Part shown: in pieces, positions 1-6,880 of the stretch
How the letters are laid out: each line of letters opens with the position of its first letter
Position numbering within the stretch: the stretch's first letter is position 1
Origin: an uncultured Oscillospiraceae bacterium
GTDB taxonomy: Bacteria > Bacillota > Clostridia > Oscillospirales > Acutalibacteraceae
Direction: 5' to 3'
Length of the DNA: 18,842 bases
Assembly (NCBI GenBank): GCA_900542375.1
Contig: UQNI01000041.1
Span: 1-18,842 of the forward strand
Program-made: the position numbers and the translations under genes
Notes under the pieces: generated by a model
Database searches by the model: none
What the model was told of the DNA's origin: nothing
Seen by the model: only the letters and a program-made list of their open reading frames with translations

Positions 1-591
1 AGCTTTATCCGTGATATTTCTGTTGAGGGCAAACCTGTACTATTTGTTGGTACTAAAAAACAAGCTCAAGATTCTGTAAAAGAAGAAGCAGAGCGTGCAG
101 GCGCTTACTATGTAAATGCCAGATGGCTTGGTGGTATGATGACTAACTTCAGCACCATTCGCCGCAGAGTAAGCCGTTTACAGCAACTGAGAGCTATGGA
201 AGAAGACGGTACATTTGATTTGTTGCCAAAGAAAGAAGTAATTAAACTTCGTCTTGAAATTGAAAAATTAGAGAAATTCTTGGGCGGCATTAAAGAGATG
301 AAGCAACTTCCGGGCGCTTTGTTTATTGTAGACCCACGCAAAGAAAGAATTGCTGTAGCTGAAGCGAAAAAATTGGGTATTCCAATTGTTGCGATTGTTG
401 ATACAAACTGTGACCCAGACGAAATTGATTACGTAATTCCTGGTAATGACGATGCAATTCGTGCTGTTAAATTGATTTCTGCTACAATGGCAAATGCTAT
501 TATTGAAGGCAGAGAGGGTCAAATGGGTGCAGCAGCTCAAGAAACTGCTGATGAAACAGCAGCTGAAGAAACAGAAGAAGCTGCTGAATAA
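1..591 (+). CDS. rpsB: 30S ribosomal protein S2, 5'-truncated by the window edge
   Basis: Structural protein of the small ribosomal subunit. The open frame enters at base 1 and gives 196 codons. The N-terminal part (roughly 50-60 residues of a protein normally about 235-260 long) lies outside the window. Diagnostic S2 segments are visible: VLFVGTKKQAQ near the start, YYVNARWLGGMMTN, the LPGALFIVDPRKE block, and the PIVAIVDTNCDP/IPGNDDA pair that closes the conserved fold. The last ~25 residues are Ala/Glu-rich, a variable acidic tail often seen in Clostridia. It is followed by a strong hairpin terminator and then tsf, the usual gene partner. Identification is certain; only the 5' end is unknown. 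Confidence 0.98.
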   Translation, partial: SFIRDISVEGKPVLFVGTKKQAQDSVKEEAERAGAYYVNARWLGGMMTNFSTIRRRVSRLQQLRAMEEDGTFDLLPKKEVIKLRLEIEKLEKFLGGIKEMKQLPGALFIVDPRKERIAVAEAKKLGIPIVAIVDTNCDPDEIDYVIPGNDDAIRAVKLISATMANAIIEGREGQMGAAAQETADETAAEETEEAAE

Positions 592-603
592 GATTCGCAT
601 TTT

Positions 604-635
604 AAAATATCCGTCTTTTGCGACGGATATTTTTT
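604..635 (+). terminator. Intrinsic terminator between rpsB and tsf
   Basis: A perfect 11-bp stem (605-615 with 622-632) carries the GC core CCGTC/GACGG around a 6-base loop, and the 3' arm runs into a T tract (631-635). It begins 13 bases after the rpsB stop. It should end or attenuate rpsB transcription before tsf. Confidence 0.85.
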
Positions 636-661
636 GAATACGGCTTAGGACAATCTATAAT
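634..661 (+). promoter_or_regulatory. Putative sigma-A promoter for tsf
   Basis: TTGAAT (634-639) and TATAAT (656-661) are separated by 16 bp, immediately after the rpsB terminator and 34 bases before the tsf start. This would allow tsf to be transcribed independently of rpsB. The match is seen directly; activity is inferred. Confidence 0.6.
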
Positions 662-694
662 ACTATATTTATATAAAAATCGGAGGAATGAAAA

Positions 695-1609
695 ATGGCT
701 TTTACAGCAAAAGACGTTGCACAATTACGTGAAAGAACCGGTTGCGGTATGATGGACTGTAAGAAAGCACTTACAGAAGCAAACGGCGATATGGATGCAG
801 CAATTGACTTTTTGAGAGAAAAAGGTTTGGCTGCTGCTGCAAAAAAAGCAGGCCGTATTGCTGCTGAAGGTGTTGCATATGCAGCTACCAATGAAGCAGG
901 TAATGTTGGTGTTGTAATTGAAGTAAACGCTGAAACAGACTTCGTTGCGAAAAATGATGAGTTCAACAACTTTGTAAAAATCTGTGCACAAACTGTTATG
1001 GAGCAAAATCCTGCTGATGTAGATGCATTGTTGGCTTGCAAAGCTGCTGGTTCTGACGAAACAATCGCTGATATTCTTCAAGAAAAAATCTTAACCATCG
1101 GTGAAAACATTAAAATTCGTCGTTTTGCACGCAGTGAAGGTGCTGTTGTAACTTATATTCACGGCGGCGGACGTATGGGTGTTATGGTGACTTTTGACAC
1201 AACTCCTGAAATTGCTTCCAAACCTGAATTTGTGGAATATGCAAAAAATATTGCAATGCAAGTTGCTGCAATTGTTCCAAACTATGTTTCTGAAGCAGAA
1301 GTTCCAGCAGATGTAGTTGAGCATGAAAAGAAAATTCTAACAGAACAAGTTGTAGATTCCGGTAAACCTGCAAATGTTGCTGAGAAAATTGTAGAAGGAA
1401 GAATGAAAAAATTCTTCAAAGAAATTTGCTTGCTTGACCAACCATATGTAAAAGATGGTGATATGAGCGTACAACAATATACAGATGCAACCGCAAAAGA
1501 GCTTGGCGGCGATATTAAAATTAAAAGCTTCGTTCGTTTTGAAAAAGGTGAAGGCATCGAAAAACGTGAAGACAACTTCGCAGATGAAGTTGCTAACATG
1601 GTAAAATAA
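695..1609 (+). CDS. tsf: Translation elongation factor Ts (EF-Ts)
   Basis: Guanine nucleotide exchange factor that regenerates EF-Tu-GTP in the cytoplasm. The 304-residue product has the N-terminal UBA-like domain (about 1-50, with LRERTGCGMMDCKKAL) and the core motif ETDFVAKND (about residues 78-86) used for EF-Tu contact. It is followed by the two core subdomains, including YIHGGGRMGVMV. Length is normal for the family. The ATG at 695 has a CGGAGGA ribosome binding site about 8 bases upstream. The gene lies after rpsB as in most bacteria but has its own promoter-like sequence and terminator. Unusually, pyrH and frr do not follow; the next gene is the convergent murC. Confidence 0.98.
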   Translation: MAFTAKDVAQLRERTGCGMMDCKKALTEANGDMDAAIDFLREKGLAAAAKKAGRIAAEGVAYAATNEAGNVGVVIEVNAETDFVAKNDEFNNFVKICAQTVMEQNPADVDALLACKAAGSDETIADILQEKILTIGENIKIRRFARSEGAVVTYIHGGGRMGVMVTFDTTPEIASKPEFVEYAKNIAMQVAAIVPNYVSEAEVPADVVEHEKKILTEQVVDSGKPANVAEKIVEGRMKKFFKEICLLDQPYVKDGDMSVQQYTDATAKELGGDIKIKSFVRFEKGEGIEKREDNFADEVANMVK

Positions 1610-1645
1610 TTTTATTGTTTTACTGAGCGTTTCACATTAGATAAA

Positions 1646-1679
1646 TAAAAAGAGCTGGGGACTAACCCAGCTCTTTTTA
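1646..1679 (+). terminator. Intrinsic terminator of tsf
   Basis: The 9-bp GC-rich stem AGAGCTGGG (1651-1659) pairs with CCCAGCTCT (1666-1674). It is extended by A:T pairs from the flanking A run and is followed by TTTTTATTTT. It lies about 40 bases after the tsf stop. Confidence 0.9.
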
Positions 1680-2005
1680 TTTTCTATTGACAAAGTTCAC
1701 CTTTGTAATTTGATATTTTACTTTTTACACTATATGTGTTTGCATTCTGACAATACTTTTTCAAGTATCAAGTATTAAGTATAACGTGGAAAAGTTATAT
1801 TGAGTTAGCAGATGCGATAAGAATCAGTTTATTTGTTTTCGCAGGAGAGTAGGCAGAATTAGCAAATTTGTTGTCTAAGATATAGAAGTGTGCTTAATGC
1901 CAGCCGTTGACTATGGTGAAAGTTATATGAAGTGTATGAAAATGAAACATAGAATGTTTATTCAATCCAAAGTAACATTTGGTACTAATAAGTAGAAGTG
2001 TAAAT
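1680..2005. other. Intergenic stretch without a recognisable gene
   Basis: About 330 bp with no open frame of convincing length on either strand and no tRNA- or rRNA-like segment. A promoter-like pair TTGACA (1687-1692) and TGATAT (1711-1716), spacer 18, overlaps the inverted repeat ACAAAG-N5-CTTTGT (1690-1706). Three tandem heptamers AAGTATN (1763-1783) are preceded by the inverted copy AATACTT (1752-1758). The stretch ends at the bidirectional hairpin at 2010-2040, so a short non-coding transcript is possible. Eroded former coding DNA is an alternative. Confidence 0.4.
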
Positions 2006-2046
2006 AAAAAACACGCAGTTAAATAGGTTAACTGCGTGTTTTTTAT
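2006..2046. terminator. Bidirectional terminator at the 3' end of murC
   Basis: A 13-bp perfect stem (2010-2022 with 2028-2040, containing CACGCAGTTAA) has a 5-base loop. An A run lies on one side and a T run on the other, so it has terminator form on both strands. On the minus strand it starts within 10 bases of the murC stop codon. Confidence 0.85.
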
Positions 2047-3453
2047 TTACATGGTAGTTCCTGCAAATACTTTGTTCTCAGCTTTTTTATATTTTTCTAC
2101 AATCATGTTTGCACAGCGATAAATATCACCGCCGCCTAATGTAATGATTAAGTCTCCCGGTTGGGCGCGTTCTATGACATAGTCGCTAATTTCATCAAAG
2201 GTTTTTAAGCATACACTTCCCGGAACCTTTGCACCTAAATCTTCAGCATAAATATTATAAGTATTTGTTTCTCTGACAGGCAATATTTCGGTTAATATCA
2301 CGTGGTCAGGGATAGACAAAGCTTCTGCAAAATCGTTCAGCAATAAGAAAGTTCTGGAATACGTATGAGGCTGGAAGATAGCCCATACATTTTTAAAGCC
2401 CATATGCATAGCTGCTGTTAAGGTTGCATTTAATTCTGTGGGATGATGCGCAAAATCGTCAGCAACGACAATATCGTGAAAGGTTCCCAGCCGTTCAAAT
2501 CTTCTGTGTACACCTGTAAAATCATGTAATCCTTTCGCAATATCGTTTCCGGAAATCCCAAAGTAGTCAGCGGTAGCTGCAGCGGCAAGAGCATTCATGA
2601 TATTATGTTTTCCTGGAACAGAAAGACGAATGTCTGTAAGGGGAGTACCCTGTTTCATTAAAGTAAAATCTTCAAATACATTTGGTTCTTCTTTGATATT
2701 GGCAGCTGAATAGTCATTATCAGCACCCAGACCGAATGTAATAATTTTGACGTCTTGGATATCTTTGATTGCTTTTTTCACATTTTCATCATCACCGTTT
2801 ACAATTAGCACTTTGCTGGTTTGATTGGCAAATTGATGAAAGGATTTGATGATATTTTCGAGAGAGCCAAAGTATTCCAGATGGTCGGCATCTATATTTA
2901 AAATAATGGAAATAGCAGGACTTAATTTTAAAAAAGTATCTACATACTCGCAAGCTTCACAAATCATAATATCAGATTTGCCTGCACGGCCATTGCTTCC
3001 GATAAACGGGAGCTTTCCTCCAATGATAGCAGAAGGGTCTTTTCCCGCTTGGATAAATAATTGTGTAAGCATACCGGTTGTAGTGGTTTTTCCATGTGTT
3101 CCTGAAACGGCAATGGAGTCCCGATAATGTGCTGTGACTACACCAAGCATTTCAGAGCGTTCCAATGTGGGAATTCCGCTTTCCAAAGCAGCAACCAATT
3201 CAGGATTATCTTTTTTTACCGCAGCTGTATATACAATTAAATCTGCACCATTGATATTTTCAGCTTTTTGTCCTATGATAACCGGAATTTGATAGGAGCG
3301 AATTTTTTGAACTGTTTCGGATTCAGAAATATCTGAACCTGTAATATGATAGCCTCTATGGTATAAAATTTCTGCAATGGGACACATACCAGAGCCGCCT
3401 ATGCCAATAAAATGTATGTGTTTTACGGTATTTAAAATATTTTGGTTTTCCAT
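2047..3453 (-). CDS. murC: UDP-N-acetylmuramate--L-alanine ligase
   Basis: Cytoplasmic ATP-dependent Mur ligase that adds L-alanine to UDP-N-acetylmuramic acid, the first amino acid of the peptidoglycan stem peptide. The 468-residue product shows the N-terminal nucleotide-sugar binding glycine motif FIGIGGSGM (15-23), the Mur-ligase P-loop GTHGKTTTTGM (118-128), FAHHPTE in the central/C-terminal region, and FQPHTYSRT of the C-terminal domain. The start is placed at 3453 because an AAGGAG sits 9 bases upstream of it. An in-frame ATG at 3480 would add 9 residues but would leave that AAGGAG inside the coding region. The gene stands alone, convergent with tsf and divergent from dpaA. Confidence 0.96.
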   Translation of the reverse strand: MENQNILNTVKHIHFIGIGGSGMCPIAEILYHRGYHITGSDISESETVQKIRSYQIPVIIGQKAENINGADLIVYTAAVKKDNPELVAALESGIPTLERSEMLGVVTAHYRDSIAVSGTHGKTTTTGMLTQLFIQAGKDPSAIIGGKLPFIGSNGRAGKSDIMICEACEYVDTFLKLSPAISIILNIDADHLEYFGSLENIIKSFHQFANQTSKVLIVNGDDENVKKAIKDIQDVKIITFGLGADNDYSAANIKEEPNVFEDFTLMKQGTPLTDIRLSVPGKHNIMNALAAAATADYFGISGNDIAKGLHDFTGVHRRFERLGTFHDIVVADDFAHHPTELNATLTAAMHMGFKNVWAIFQPHTYSRTFLLLNDFAEALSIPDHVILTEILPVRETNTYNIYAEDLGAKVPGSVCLKTFDEISDYVIERAQPGDLIITLGGGDIYRCANMIVEKYKKAENKVFAGTTM

Positions 3454-3628
3454 ACAACAATGCTCCTTAATAACATTCACTCAATTTCTATTTATAACTT
3501 TTCGATTATAAAAGATATATTCTTGATATATAATATTGCTTTAAACTCATAATGGAAACTAATATTTTTCAATATGACCAATCTTTATAAAATGATACGC
3601 CATCCTATTCTTTATTATTATAGCATTA

Positions 3629-3651
3629 AAAAAATTGCTTTGCAATTTTTT
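3629..3651. repeat. AT-rich hairpin in the murC-dpaA intergenic region
   Basis: A perfect 10-bp inverted repeat (3629-3638 with 3642-3651, core ATTGC/GCAAT) has a 3-base loop and A/T runs at both ends. It resembles a weak bidirectional terminator, but no gene on either strand obviously needs one here. Confidence 0.5.
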
Positions 3652-3654
3652 ACT

Positions 3655-3862
3655 GATGAAAAGCTAAAACGTTCTTGTCAACAACCAAAACTTCAGTTTT
3701 GCTGTTGTTGCAAGGTTGTTATAACATAAAAGAAATTACACAGCCATTTTTCTAACCGATAAACGTTAAAACGTTCTGGCAACAATCAAAATTTTGGATA
3801 TGGAAAGATGTTCCTTATCATATTAATGTTGTATCTGTTGTCAGATTCGTACAACATAAAAG
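3655..3862 (+). repeat. Two diverged direct repeats of about 100-130 bp
   Basis: Unit 1 starts at 3655 and unit 2 at 3758. Both share the opening GAT(A/G)AA, then TAAAACGTTCT, then CAACAA(C/T)CAAAA, and close with CAACATAAAAGA or ATAACATAAAAGA (about 3721-3733 and 3850-3862). A third weak echo (CGATAAAGTATATGGCAACA) begins at 3901. Unit 1 holds a hairpin: CAACAAC and CAAAAC (3679-3691) pair with GTTTTG and GTTGTTG (3696-3710) around TTCA, with a 2-base bulge. No coding potential is seen. Confidence 0.5.
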
Positions 3863-3950
3863 ATGATAGTATATTCATCAATATCGATACATCTTTATAC
3901 CGATAAAGTATATGGCAACATATTTTTTGTATTAAACCAACCTGTAACGC

Positions 3951-3978
3951 ACAATATTTGCTATATTTCCATAATATA
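3951..3978 (+). promoter_or_regulatory. Putative sigma-K (mother-cell sporulation) promoter of dpaAB
   Basis: AC at 3951-3952, then 17 bases, then CATAATATA at 3970-3978. This fits the known sigma-K pattern AC-N16/17-CATANNNTA and lies 31 bases before the dpaA start. In Bacillus the dipicolinate synthase operon is sigma-K controlled, so sequence and function agree. Late mother-cell expression is inferred. Confidence 0.65.
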
Positions 3979-4009
3979 GATTATCAGAAGTACTACGGGG
4001 GTTGGTTTT

Positions 4010-4873
4010 ATGGTTGAGATGAATCGTTTTGGCATTTTAGGTGGAGATAAAAGACAAATTTATCTGGCACAATCCATAGCAGCAGATGGATATCAAGTAT
4101 ATGCATGTGGCTTTGATGAAGATGTTGAGATGAAACGTGTTGTAAAAGTTTCATTTGATGAATTAACTGATACATGCGGTTTGATTATTCTTCCTTTGCC
4201 TGTGACACAGGATGGGAAATATTTGAACATGTCTTTTAGCAAAGAAAAACTGTTGTTGGATGACACATTTGCAGAAAAAATGGTTGATAAACAAGTATTT
4301 GGCGGTGCCTTGAACCGATTAAAGGCAACAAGTACACTTTGGAACAAAATTGCAATGTACGATTATTCTGTGAGAGAAGAGTTTGCTGTGCAAAATGCAG
4401 TTCCAACAGCTGAAGGTGCCATTATGATTGTTATGGAATTAAGCGAAGGCACCATTAATGGCTCAAACTGTCTTGTGACTGGATATGGGCGTATTGGCAA
4501 AGTATTAAGTGAGATGTTAAAGGGGTTAGGGGCAAATGTCACCGTCAGTGCGCGCAAACCGGCAGATTTAGCTTGGATTCAATTAAATGGTTATCAAGCG
4601 GTACAAACCTCTCAATTAGCTGATTTACCCGGTAACTTTGATTTTGTGTTTAATACAATACCTTCTTTCATTTTTACCAGAAAAGTATTATCCAAACATC
4701 ACAAAGATACACTCTTTATTGAATTAGCATCTACACCGGGAGGATTCGATAAAGAAGCAGTTTCTAAATTAGGATTAAAGTTAATTCCGGCATTATCATT
4801 ACCGGGGAAAGTAGCTCCTAGGGCAGCAGGAAACATTATTAAAGATACGATTTACAACATTATGGAGGAGTGA
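4010..4873 (+). CDS. dpaA: Dipicolinate synthase subunit A
   Basis: NAD(P)-binding subunit of dipicolinate synthase, which works with subunit B to make pyridine-2,6-dicarboxylate from a lysine-pathway intermediate in the sporulating mother cell. The 287-residue product opens with FGILGGDKRQIYLA, typical of the DpaA N-terminal domain. It carries a Rossmann glycine motif GYGRIG (158-163) in the second half, and its length is close to the family norm (about 290-300). The ATG at 4010 has a GGGGG tract 8 bases upstream; an in-frame ATG at 4019 is a possible alternative. The stop is 6 bases before dpaB, so the two are surely cotranscribed. Regulation is probably by sigma-K. Confidence 0.93.
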   Translation: MVEMNRFGILGGDKRQIYLAQSIAADGYQVYACGFDEDVEMKRVVKVSFDELTDTCGLIILPLPVTQDGKYLNMSFSKEKLLLDDTFAEKMVDKQVFGGALNRLKATSTLWNKIAMYDYSVREEFAVQNAVPTAEGAIMIVMELSEGTINGSNCLVTGYGRIGKVLSEMLKGLGANVTVSARKPADLAWIQLNGYQAVQTSQLADLPGNFDFVFNTIPSFIFTRKVLSKHHKDTLFIELASTPGGFDKEAVSKLGLKLIPALSLPGKVAPRAAGNIIKDTIYNIMEE

Positions 4874-4879
4874 GGTATT

Positions 4880-5452
4880 TTGAGTACTCTTACCTTTGGT
4901 TATGCAATGTGCGGTTCATTCTGTACATTTAAGCAATCTTTAGAGCAGATGAAAAAAATTGTGGCTGACGGATATCAAGTAGTACCGATTATGTCTCCAA
5001 TATCCTATACAACAGATACCCGTTTTGGTAAAGCAAAGGATTTTATTGAAGAAATAGAATCGACGTGTGGAAGAAAAATCATACACTCTATTGTAGAAGC
5101 CGAGCCAATTGGCCCTAAAAAAATGGTGGATGTTATGATTGTGTGTCCTTGTACGGGCAATACACTGGCAAAGCTTGCAAATTCTATTACAGATACTGCT
5201 GTTACTATGGCAGTGAAATCACATTTGCGCAATAGCGGACCCGTGGTATTAGCGCTTGCAACAAATGATGCACTATCCGGTTCTGCCAAGAATATTGGTA
5301 AGCTAATGAATTATAAAAATATTTATTTTGTACCAATGAAGCAGGACGATCCGGAAAAGAAACCAACTTCTGTAATTGCTGATTTTAATTATGTGCTTCC
5401 GGCGGCGATTGCCTCTTTGGAAGGAAAACAACTGCAGCCCACATTTTTATAA
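4880..5452 (+). CDS. dpaB: Dipicolinate synthase subunit B (flavoprotein-like), TTG start
   Basis: Second subunit of dipicolinate synthase, from the flavoprotein (HFCD) fold family. The 190-residue product shows the N-terminal glycine/serine motif FGYAMCGSFCTF, the central VCPCTGNTLAKLANSITDTAV block, and the SGSAKNIGKLMN region before the C-terminus, as in known SpoVFB/DpaB proteins. No ATG fits the conserved N-terminus. The start is read as TTG at 4880, with GGAGGAG at 4864-4870 (inside the end of dpaA) about 9 bases upstream. Spacing of 6 bases to dpaA suggests translational coupling. A rare start codon may lower the yield relative to subunit A. Confidence 0.93.
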   Translation: MSTLTFGYAMCGSFCTFKQSLEQMKKIVADGYQVVPIMSPISYTTDTRFGKAKDFIEEIESTCGRKIIHSIVEAEPIGPKKMVDVMIVCPCTGNTLAKLANSITDTAVTMAVKSHLRNSGPVVLALATNDALSGSAKNIGKLMNYKNIYFVPMKQDDPEKKPTSVIADFNYVLPAAIASLEGKQLQPTFL

Positions 5453-5495
5453 AAGAGTTACAATAACTGTATTATATAGCAATCATCTCAGAAGT

Positions 5496-5516
5496 GGCAG
5501 CTATGATATAGCTGCC
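5496..5516 (+). terminator. Stem-loop downstream of dpaB, possible terminator
   Basis: The perfect 9-bp stem GGCAGCTAT/ATAGCTGCC has a 3-base loop, 43 bases after the dpaB stop. The following sequence is only weakly T-rich, so termination may be incomplete or factor-dependent. Confidence 0.45.
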
Positions 5517-5629
5517 TTACATAAAAATAAGACAATCTGTTTGTAAAATAGAAATAATGTTTAAATTAACCAATAATATTATAATATGGAATATATTTGT
5601 GTGTTTTTTAATAGTTTTTATCGAATTAC

Positions 5630-5686
5630 TTGACTAAAATTTTTCACTAAACAGCTAATTCTTTAATTGTGAGAAAATTTAGTCAA
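5630..5686. repeat. 18-bp imperfect inverted repeat upstream of the deacylase operon
   Basis: The arm 5630-5647 (TTGACTAAAATTTTTCAC) faces 5669-5686 (GTGAGAAAATTTAGTCAA). There are 16 of 18 positions complementary (plus one G:T) across a 21-base spacer. It could be an operator, an RNA hairpin, or a relic of a tiny mobile element. No open frame lies inside. Confidence 0.5.
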
Positions 5687-5726
5687 TTGTTATGTACAAA
5701 AGTATAAAGAGTGTCATACATATTTT

Positions 5727-5755
5727 TTGGAATTATATTATACTTTTTATATCAT
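5727..5755 (+). promoter_or_regulatory. Putative sigma-A promoter of the deacylase-methyltransferase operon
   Basis: TTGGAA (5727-5732), a 17-bp spacer, then TATCAT (5750-5755). It lies about 125 bases before the first gene of the operon. A short inverted repeat TATGTA...TACATA (5691-5722) sits just upstream of the -35. Moderate match only. Confidence 0.4.
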
Positions 5756-5880
5756 CTCCATATTTGTGGCAATATTTGATATAAAAGTAATTCCGGCACA
5801 ATATATGTAATTAAATATTGTTGTTATATGCCGTTATAAAAGGTATAAAATTCGTGACATTTATTATGCAGGAGGTAAAT

Positions 5881-6840
5881 ATGGAACGCATATGGAAAAT
5901 TGCAGGTTTAAACATTCAACAGGGAGAAAAAGTTCAAACCGAAATTCCGGTATATGATACGAAAACTGAAATGTCTGTAACTTTTATTTATGGAGAGCAT
6001 CCTGGAAAAACAATTCTAATTACTTCAGGAGTTCATCCGGCGGAATCAACAGGAATACAGGCGTCTATACAATTAGCAAAGGAGCTTTCCCCCAACATCA
6101 TACATGGGAAAGTAATTATCATCCATTTGATGAATACTCCGGCTTTTAAAGAAGGGAGGGATATTACCCCGGAAGACGGAAAGAATTTAAATCGAGTATT
6201 TCCACCTAACCAAAACGGCACTTTAACAGATAAAATTGCATATTTCTTTTGGGAAACGTTTGCCTGTAATGTGGATTTTTATATCGATTTACATGGGTGC
6301 AGTGCTGCTTGGTTAAATCCTCATTGTTATTATGTTGGCGTTGGAGAAGAACACATCATAGAACAATCTCGACAAGCTGCCAAATTATTGAATTTGCCTT
6401 ATATTACCCAATCAGTTGCAACCAACGGTGCATATAATTATGCCGGAACGCAAGGAATTCCGGGTATATTGATAGAACGGGGCGAATGTGGATACTGGAA
6501 GCAAACAGAGGTAGAACTTTTTAAAAAAGATATCAGAAATGTATTGCGTCACTTGCAATTATTAAATGATGAAATGGAGTCCGTAAGTATGACACCGGAA
6601 GAAGTAGAAAATATTTTATATTTATATACCGAATGTGCCGGTTGTTGGATACCTTGTATACAAACGGATGAGTTATTTGTAAAAGGAGAGAAACTGGGAG
6701 AGATACAAGACTGTTTTGGACAAACATTACAGACATATTATGCGAAACAAGATGGCGTTGGATTGTATATGAATTGTCATCTTTCAGTAAAGGAACATGA
6801 TTTTCTGTTTGCATATGCATCGCGCTCTAATCAAATTTAA
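5881..6840 (+). CDS. Zinc-dependent deacylase of the AstE/aspartoacylase (M14-like) family
   Basis: Predicted cytoplasmic zinc hydrolase that cleaves an amide, such as an N-acyl amino acid or a short peptide-like compound. The 320-residue product has the family zinc ligands in GVHPAE (His52, Glu55) and DLHG (His138). It also has the substrate-binding segment GKNLNRVFP (100-108) and a likely catalytic Glu199 in ILIERG. No signal peptide is present. The ATG at 5881 has AGGAGG 5 bases upstream; the longer in-frame start at 5818 lacks a binding site. It heads a probable three-gene operon with the methyltransferase 40 bases downstream. The true substrate is unknown: AstE-family members act on succinylglutamate, N-acetylaspartate and others, and nothing here selects one. 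No other arginine-succinyltransferase pathway genes are nearby. Confidence 0.8.
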   Translation: MERIWKIAGLNIQQGEKVQTEIPVYDTKTEMSVTFIYGEHPGKTILITSGVHPAESTGIQASIQLAKELSPNIIHGKVIIIHLMNTPAFKEGRDITPEDGKNLNRVFPPNQNGTLTDKIAYFFWETFACNVDFYIDLHGCSAAWLNPHCYYVGVGEEHIIEQSRQAAKLLNLPYITQSVATNGAYNYAGTQGIPGILIERGECGYWKQTEVELFKKDIRNVLRHLQLLNDEMESVSMTPEEVENILYLYTECAGCWIPCIQTDELFVKGEKLGEIQDCFGQTLQTYYAKQDGVGLYMNCHLSVKEHDFLFAYASRSNQI

Positions 6841-6880
6841 ATTTTGGATAAAGATGTTTTAAGAAGGAGAAGTTTTACAT

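Noticed and set aside
268..600. Minus-strand ORF of 110 codons opposite rpsB
   Set aside because: It is the antisense shadow of the S2 gene, with Cys/Phe/Ser-rich low-complexity translation and no binding site. The same applies to the antisense ORFs across tsf, the sheath and the tape measure.
1752..1783. CRISPR or satellite array from the AAGTATN heptamers
   Set aside because: Only three 7-base copies with no spacers; chance AT-rich repetition is sufficient.
3505..3510. Minus-strand TATAAT as the murC promoter
   Set aside because: A good -10 hexamer, but no acceptable -35 at 16-18 bp in a very AT-rich stretch; not strong enough to list as a promoter.
5691..5722. NikR-type operator upstream of the deacylase operon
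   Set aside because: The inverted repeat TATGTA-N20-TACATA only loosely resembles GTATGA-N16-TCATAC. Arm sequence and spacing are both wrong, so it is no evidence for nickel regulation.
5818..5880. Longer N-terminus of the deacylase starting at 5818
   Set aside because: The added 21 residues are not family-like, lack a binding site, and would bury the AGGAGG that precedes the ATG at 5881.
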